5,671 nt of DNA from Burkholderiaceae bacterium (lineage in GTDB: Bacteria > Pseudomonadota > Gammaproteobacteria > Burkholderiales > Burkholderiaceae_E). A program made the position numbers and the translations under genes. The number at the start of each line of letters is the position of its first letter. Position 1 is the stretch's first letter. Below the pieces are notes generated by a model, which searched no databases, was not told the DNA's origin, and was given only the letters and a program-made list of their open reading frames with translations. The stretch is from NCBI GenBank assembly GCA_016710525.1, contig JADJVQ010000114.1:1-5671 (forward strand), given 5' to 3'. Positions 1 through 5,671 of the stretch are shown piece by piece.

Positions 1-837
1 TGAACCCGAGTTTTCCACGCAGCACCCCGTCGATCCAGGGTTTGGAGAGGCTTGCGGGGGAGGCCAGAGGGATCGACATCGGTGTCGATCAGGTGGCCGA
101 CCATGACGAATCCTGGTAGCCGCCGGCGATCAGGTCACGATAGGGATCGAGCTCGGCGTCCTTCCAGGTGCGGGTGATATCGACGAAGCCCTCCGTGGCT
201 GTCGGCGGTTGAGGAAACCGTGGCCGGGAAAGTGCTTGAGCGAGGTGACGAGACCCGCTGCGTGGTGCGCGGCGATCACCGCGCCGGCATAGGCTGCGAC
301 CACGCTGCCGCTCTTGCCATAGGCACGGCCGAACTTGGCGATCACTTGGTTGTTGGGATTGATCCCGAGATCGACGACGGGCGCGAAATTGACGTTGAAT
401 CCCCACGCCTTGACCCCCTCGGCGAGGCCGTCATAGACGGCGCGAGACTGCTCGGGGGTATACTCGGCGGCGATGGTCGCGGCGTTCGGGACTTCCTTGA
501 AGCCGACATCCCTGGTCAGCCGCTCGACCAGCCCGCCCTCCTGGTCGAGGGTGATGAAGGGGGGCAGGTCCGGCGCGGCGTCGCGGAAGGCCGCGTTCAT
601 GGCGATGACGGATGCCTTGTTCTTGACGTTGGTCTTGAGGAACATCACCCCGCCGAGGTCGCCCGCCGCGAGCTCCTTCTGCAGCGCCAGCACCGACTTG
701 TCGGTCGCGTCGTCGCCGGAAAAGCCGACGACGATCATCTGGCCCGCCATCTGCTCCAGCGACTGCGCCAGTGCCGGCGTGGCGAGGAGCGTGGCGACCA
801 TGAAGGCCACGACGAGGGACTTTGCGGCGAGTGGCAT
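1..837 (-). CDS. Secreted glycoside hydrolase family 3 protein, NagZ-like (partial, frameshifted)
   Basis: Likely hydrolyses terminal beta-N-acetylglucosaminyl residues, for example from peptidoglycan fragments or chitooligosaccharides. Seen: the ATG at 837 opens a signal peptide (basic start, hydrophobic LVVAFMVATLLATPALA, likely cleavage after ALA), so the protein is probably periplasmic or exported. Then come GH3 N-terminal barrel motifs: MIVVGFSG, GGVMFLKTN, ITLDQEGGLVERL, NFAPVVDLGINP, FGRAYG and SLKHFPGHG. The NagZ-type loop with its Asp-His pair (STADSHEGF) is recovered by shifting frame near 215 and again near 194. The frame changes again near 100 and in the run of G at 56-60, after which MVGHLIDTD, then PASLSKPWIDGVLRGKLGF, can be read. 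The catalytic nucleophile segment, which follows this in the family, lies beyond the left edge. Classical NagZ of Gram-negative bacteria is cytoplasmic, so the signal peptide sets this one apart. No strong Shine-Dalgarno precedes the start. The family call is firm; the exact substrate is inferred. Confidence 0.9.
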
Positions 838-872
838 GAAGAGCGGTCTCGGTGAATCAGTGCCGCCGACGA

Positions 873-890
873 TGCCGCGACATTGCGGCA
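873..890. repeat. Short hairpin between hydrolase and hemerythrin genes
   Basis: TGCCGC (873-878) and GCGGCA (885-890) form a perfect 6-bp stem around a 6-base loop. It lies in the 86-base gap between the hemerythrin stop and the hydrolase start. There is no T-run on either side, so it is not a convincing intrinsic terminator. It may be an intercistronic mRNA hairpin or chance in GC-rich DNA. Confidence 0.4.
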
Positions 891-922
891 GAAACAACGG
901 GGCGGCGGAAACAACGGTGCGG
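891..922. repeat. Two-copy direct repeat, 17-base period
   Basis: GAAACAACGG occurs at 891-900 and 908-917. Each copy is followed by one variable base and GCGG, so about 15 bases repeat with a 17-base period. It sits just downstream of the hemerythrin stop and partly abuts the 873-890 hairpin. No function can be assigned. Confidence 0.5.
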
Positions 923-923
923 C

Positions 924-1483
924 TCAGGCGCCGATGCCGTAGTAGCCCAGCGCGTCGCCGATGCTGTCTTCCTCGTAGCCGAAATGGGACAGAAGAACGC
1001 GCTCCAGGGCGTCGTAAAGCTGCCGGCAGTCCGCGAACTTCTGTTCCGAGGGCGTGCCGATCAGGTCGTTGATCGCAGCGACGAGGCGGACCAGCAATTC
1101 GTGGACCGATGCCATGCTCTTCCTCGAGCCGGTCGGCGACGCGGCGGAGGCCTCGCCCTGCTCGCAGCAGCGCCGGGAAGATCGACTGGTCCTCGATCGT
1201 GGTGCATGTTGATGATCTGGCAGTGCTGGCCGCAGAGATTGCCGAAGCGCCGGTAGTTGGCGACCATCGGCATGGCATCGGCCTGCTGCTTGAAGCTCGG
1301 CGGCCGAGACTTCGCCGGCCGTGGCGCGCTCGATCAAGCTGCGCAGCGTCGCCATTCGCCGCGAAAGTGATCGTGCACGGCGGCGAGATGGCGGCCGGGC
1401 GCCTTCGCGCCGCGGTCAGGCCGGCGAGCTTTGGCGCGATGGGGCGGGTGGCGTCGTCGAGGAAAGCGGATGTCGAGCAGCAT
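924..1483 (-). CDS. Hemerythrin-like (HHE cation-binding) domain protein, frameshifted
   Basis: About 186 residues, probably a cytoplasmic four-helix bundle carrying a di-iron site. Such proteins are linked to oxygen, nitric oxide or redox sensing and to iron handling; the specific role here is unknown. Seen after joining frames, in order: MLLDIRF, LDDATRPIAPKLAGLTAAR, HLAAVHDHFRGE, MATLRSLIERATAGEVSAAEL, MVANYRRFGNLCGQHC, INMHH, TIEDQSIFPALL, VADRLEEEHGI, VHELLVRLVAAINDLIG and ALERVLLSHFGYEEDSIG. The expected ligand positions are all present: His in HDH, His in MHH, Glu in IED, His in EEEH, His in VHELL, and the His and acidic residues in SHFGYEED. At least six frame changes are needed (near 1464, 1400, 1355, 1290, 1200 and 1120). 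The ATG at 1483 is the only start that gives the MLLDIRF opening; the upstream CTGGGAC is at best a weak ribosome site. Stop TGA at 926-924. The family is well supported, but the reconstructed sequence is approximate. Confidence 0.85.
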
Positions 1484-1495
1484 GCGTGTGTCCCA

Positions 1496-1524
1496 GTGTC
1501 CGGCCGTAGATCGGGCCGGGGCAC
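1496..1524. repeat. GC-rich hairpin between acs and the hemerythrin gene
   Basis: GTGTCCGGCC (1496-1505) pairs with 1514-1524, giving about ten base pairs with one bulged G, one G-T pair and an 8-base loop (1506-1513). It lies after the acs stop and 12 bases before the hemerythrin start, both read on the minus strand. No U-tract follows, so it may be a weak or Rho-assisted terminator of acs, or a leader hairpin near the hemerythrin ribosome site. The rest of the 1484-1578 gap shows no clear promoter. Confidence 0.4.
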
Positions 1525-1578
1525 GCATTTGACAAGCAGGCACCACGCGGTGACTGGCATCCGGGTGCGCCTGAGGCT

Positions 1579-3524
<1,946 letters not shown>

Positions 3525-3531
3525 CAAAGAT

Positions 3532-3537
3532 CCTCCT
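3532..3537 (-). promoter_or_regulatory. Ribosome binding site of acs
   Basis: AGGAGG on the minus strand, within AAGAGGAGGA (3540-3531), lies 7 bases before ATG 3524 and only 4 bases before the alternative TTG at 3527. It therefore decides the acs start. Confidence 0.85.
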
Positions 3538-3548
3538 CTTTGCGCCTC

Positions 3549-3577
3549 GTTCTAGCCAAGCGCCATGGTCCGGGCAA
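3549..3577 (-). promoter_or_regulatory. Predicted housekeeping-sigma promoter of acs
   Basis: On the minus strand, GCTAGAAC (3556-3549) matches every position of the Caulobacter-type -10 consensus gCTANAWC. TTGCCCG (3577-3571) matches five of seven positions of the -35 consensus TTGACGS, and the 14-base spacer is within the allowed 10-14. A transcript would start near 3542 and carry a leader of about 20 bases that includes the strong Shine-Dalgarno. This rests on pattern matching only. Confidence 0.5.
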
Positions 3578-3677
3578 GCAGACCACTTGTCGCCCTTTAG
3601 GCCTATGGAAACCTTGGCGGTAAACGCTTTCTCGGCGGTTTTCCGCGAGAATGGCCCAAACCCACCCGGAGGCAGCG

Positions 3678-4244
3678 ATGCCCGAACTCGGCTACCACGC
3701 GGCAAAGCCCGACGAACTCAACATGATCCACCGCGAACTGATGGCGGTGATCGACGAGTCCCCACACTATTCGAGCGTTTCAAGCAGCACGAGAAGGGCC
3801 GGCTGACCAAAGCCTCTTGAGGGCGTTGCAGCGCGTCGACCCGTTTCACGTCATCATCTTGACGGTCGATGGCGTTGCCGGCGGCGGGCTGATCTCAGGT
3901 CCGGAATGCGGCTCGATCTTCCGCTACTGGAGCTGGATCTTTCCCTCGCACCGCAAGACCCGGCTCGGCATGCACGGCATGCGCGTGTTCGACGAGCACT
4001 GGGACAACGGCAAGTTCCACAAGGCCTTCACCTTCGTCAGGCCGGAAAACGAGGTCGCCCTCGCCCTGCTCCGCCGCTACGGCTACGAGCAATCGGCGCT
4101 TACCTAAAGCAGCAGCTCTTCGGGCAGGACTACGTGGTGATGGAGAAGTTCTACACCAAGGTCACCGAGGACTATGACTCGGGGATGAGCATGGGCCGCG
4201 TGGCGCGCTGGCGGGCGAGGCTGGATACGCTGCTGGGGCGGTAG
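3678..4244 (+). CDS. GNAT-family N-acetyltransferase, frameshifted
   Basis: About 188 residues, probably cytoplasmic, predicted to transfer an acetyl group from acetyl-CoA to an amine; the substrate is unknown. Seen: MPELGYHAAKPDELNMIHRE, then SSVFKQHEKGRLTKA, then a beta-strand run VDPFHVIILTVDG, then WSWIFPSHRKTRLGMHGMRVF, which sits where the acetyl-CoA loop should be but is a degenerate form of Q/RxxGxG/A. FTFVRPENEVALALLRRYGYE is a good GNAT motif B (Asn-x-x-Ala plus Gly-Tyr), followed by LKQQLFGQDYVVMEKFYTK and RVARWRARLDTLLGR. Three frame changes are needed, near 3778, 3815 and 4100; unrepaired frames stop at 3806, 3820 and 4107. ATG 3678 is chosen because GGAGG (3668-3672) precedes it by 5 bases; an in-frame ATG at 3651 has no such site. 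It is divergent from acs across about 150 bases. Family assignment is moderately sure, because the A motif is weak. Confidence 0.75.
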
Positions 4245-4285
4245 GGGCGGCGTCCGCCTACTCCAATACCGGAGCGGGTGGCCCA

Positions 4286-4382
4286 CCCCACCCTTGATCC
4301 CTCCCCATCGAGGGGAGGGAGACGACTTCGGGATGGTGTTTCCAAAGGTCGCCCCTCCCCTGGGGGGGGGATCAAGGTGGGG
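4286..4382. repeat. Long imperfect palindromic repeat, possible bidirectional terminator
   Basis: Outer arms 4286-4306 (CCCCACCCTTGATCCC, then TCCCC) and 4362-4382 are inverted copies with one bulge and one mismatch. Next to them, AGGGGAGGG (4311-4319) is the exact complement of CCCTCCCCT (4353-4361), and CGAC (4323-4326) complements GTCG (4348-4351). The whole element folds into one stem of about 30 base pairs. A competing local hairpin also exists: TCCCTCCCC (4298-4306) pairs perfectly with GGGGAGGGA (4312-4320) around a 5-base loop. It lies between the convergent acetyltransferase and flippase genes, where such elements often end transcription from both sides. It resembles dispersed intergenic palindromes of alphaproteobacteria, but copy number cannot be judged from one window. 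The rest of 4245-4285 shows nothing else. Confidence 0.75.
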
Positions 4383-5671
4383 CTGACGCACCGGGGCGGG
4401 TTTCGCCCACCAGCTCCCGCAGCCTCGGCGCAATCGATACATCGATCCCGGCGATGCGCTTCGCCGTCAGCCACATCGCCGCCGACCAGAAGGTCTGCGC
4501 GGCAAGGGCCGAGATGGCGGCGCCCAGCAGGCCGTGCGCGGGACCAGCAGCAGGTTGCAGCCGACCAGGATGCCCATGCCGAGCCCAATGGCGGGCAACG
4601 TCGCATAGGGCCGGTCGTGGATCGACAGCACCAGTGCGGCGGGGCCGAACAGCGAGCGCACGCAGAGCGCGAGGCAGAGCACGGCGAGCGGAGCGGTACC
4701 GGCCGCGAAGGCCGGGCCGAACAGCATCAGCAGCAGCGGCGCGGTGACCGCCACGGCGACGAACAGCGCCAGCGAGATGCCGCAGGCAACGAGGTTGGCC
4801 TCGCCGATCTGGCGCAGGAACCCGGCCCGGTCGCTGGCCGCATTGCGCTCGAACATCTCGGGCAGGGTCACGGCGTAGACGGCCGAAACGCCGAAGGCGA
4901 CGATGGAGAAGACCCGGGTGCAAACGCCGAACACGGCGAGGGTTTCGCGGTCGAGGAGGTTCGAGAGGATCAACAGGTCGATGTCGAAGAAGAAATCGGT
5001 GGCGAGCGCGATCACCACCCACGGCATGGCGAAACGCCACCAGCGGCGCCACTCGATCGGACGCACCTCTGCCTCGGCGGGCACGCTGCGTGCCGCCGTG
5101 AGGACGTAGACGAACTGCGCGGCGGCAATGACGGCAAAGCCGATGGCAAGCAGCCAGATCATTTCGGCGAACTTCTGCTCGGAGTTCAGCGCCAGCGTCG
5201 CGAAGGCGAAGCAGAGAACGATCAGCGGGCGAAAAATGGTGTTGACGAAAACCCGCGAACGGGCGTTTGAGGCCAACCAGCAGCGCGCTGTTGCGGCAGA
5301 CCACGCGGGCGGCAGCCATCAGCAACGGCCGGCAGCCAGTGGGCGGCAGCACCGGCCCGGCTCGCCGAACAGCGCCGCCAGCGGATAGCCGAGGACCAGC
5401 AGCAGCATCGCGGTGATCGCGACATGGCTGTAGGCGCGCAGCATGAAGCCGCGCAGCAGCCGGCCTTCGCCCTTCGAGCGGTACTCGGCAGCAAAATAGG
5501 TGCCGATGGTTTCCAAAGCCGAGCGGCATCACCACCGCGACGATGTTCACCGTGGCGATGATCAGGAGGTACTCACCGAGGATTTCGGCGCCCCAGAAGC
5601 GGGCGATGGCGGCCCGGGCGGAGAAGATGACCCCGGCGCTAAAGATGCGCGCGGCAAAGATGATGCTGGAC
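4372..5671 (-). CDS. Oligosaccharide flippase / polysaccharide biosynthesis membrane protein (partial, frameshifted)
   Basis: Probable Wzx-type member of the MOP superfamily, which moves lipid-linked oligosaccharides across the inner membrane for O-antigen, capsule or exopolysaccharide synthesis. About 432 codons are in the window, near the usual 420-480, so only a short N-terminal piece is missing at the right edge. Seen: first helices with FAARIFSAGVIFSARAAIARFW and ILGEYLLIIATVNIVAVVMPLGF; FAAEYRSKGEGRLLRGFMLRAYSH, a cytoplasmic loop; helices VAITAMLLLVLGYPLAALFG, IFRPLIVLCFAFATLAL and MIWLLAIGFAVIAAAQFVYVL; RWWRFAMPWVVIALATDFFFDIDLLILS, family-like after the middle loop; and C-terminal helices SLALFVAVAVTAPLLLMLFGPAF, IGLGMGILVGCNLLLV and LLGAAISALAAQTFWSAAMW. 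Frame changes occur near 5513, 5350, 5275 and 4541. The stop (TGA, 4374-4372) falls inside the palindromic repeat. No glycosyltransferase is visible, so the polymer is unknown. Confidence 0.85.
   Translation of the reverse strand, partial: SSIIFAARIFSAGVIFSARAAIARFWGAEILGEYLLIIATVNIVAVVMPLGFGNHRHLFCCRVPLEGRRPAAARLHAARLQPCRDHRDAAAGPRLSAGGAVRRAGPVLPPTGCRPLLMAAARVVCRNSALLVGLKRPFAGFRQHHFSPADRSLLRLRDAGAELRAEVRRNDLAACHRLCRHCRRAVRLRPHGGTQRARRGRGASDRVAPLVAFRHAVGGDRARHRFLLRHRPVDPLEPPRPRNPRRVRRLHPGLLHRRLRRFGRLRRDPARDVRAQCGQRPGRVPAPDRRGQPRCLRHLAGAVRRRGGHRAAAADAVRPGLRGRYRSARRALPRALRALAVRPRRTGAVDPRPALCDVARHWARHGHPGRLQPAAGPAHGLLGAAISALAAQTFWSAAMWLTAKRIAGIDVSIAPRLRELVGETRPGASAPP

Noticed and set aside
220..855. 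Open frame of 211 codons on the plus strand
   Set aside because: It is antisense to the GH3 hydrolase and its signal peptide. It has no domain and low-complexity Asp/Gly/Arg content.
1501..1535. Possible minus-strand promoter for the hemerythrin gene (TTGTCAA, then TCTACGGC)
   Set aside because: The spacer is 18 bases, longer than the consensus allows, the -10 match is poor, and it overlaps the hairpin.
130..1560. A single 476-residue minus-strand protein fusing hemerythrin and hydrolase segments
   Set aside because: The long frame is an artefact of indels. The hemerythrin homology changes frame several times and reaches its own stop at 926-924, and the hydrolase has its own signal peptide starting at 837.
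4362..4370. Run of nine G as a possible phase-variation tract
   Set aside because: It is part of a palindromic arm at the very end of a gene, and homopolymer length is unreliable in this sequence.
4278..5270. Open frame of 330 codons on the plus strand
   Set aside because: It is antisense to the flippase, whose helices are unmistakable. Its product is rich in Arg, Gly, Glu and Gln with no recognisable domain, as expected for the opposite frame of a GC-rich gene.

Overview
This GC-rich window looks like ordinary chromosomal DNA from an alphaproteobacterium. The evidence is the overall style of the acetyl-CoA synthetase, codon use heavy in G/C third positions, and a promoter in front of that gene that fits the Caulobacter-type housekeeping sigma consensus. 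I cannot name the genus.

Layout from left to right. (1) Minus strand, 1-837: a secreted family 3 glycoside hydrolase (NagZ-like beta-N-acetylhexosaminidase), cut by the left edge. (2) Minus strand, 924-1483: a small hemerythrin-like (HHE) iron-binding protein. (3) Minus strand, 1579-3524: acetyl-CoA synthetase, acs, with a strong Shine-Dalgarno and a predicted promoter. (4) Plus strand, 3678-4244: a GNAT-type acetyltransferase, divergent from acs. (5) 4286-4382: a long palindromic repeat between convergent genes. (6) Minus strand, 4372-5671: a membrane flippase of the polysaccharide (Wzx/MOP) type, cut by the right edge and lacking only its extreme N terminus.

Every gene, on both strands, is broken by single-base insertions or deletions, mostly in short homopolymers, yet homology resumes at once in another frame. 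I count roughly two dozen frame changes. This pattern points to indel errors in an unpolished sequence rather than to pseudogenes, so each gene is annotated over its full reconstructed extent.

Functionally, acs makes acetyl-CoA from acetate, and its acetylatable C-terminal lysine is present. The divergent GNAT gene could be a local acetyltransferase acting on it, as AcuA does beside acsA in Bacillus subtilis, but this is only a hypothesis. The hydrolase, hemerythrin and acs genes share a strand with gaps of 86-95 bases and could be co-transcribed, although hairpins lie in both gaps. I found no CRISPR array, RNA gene, transposase or phage gene, and no clear sign of an undescribed system.
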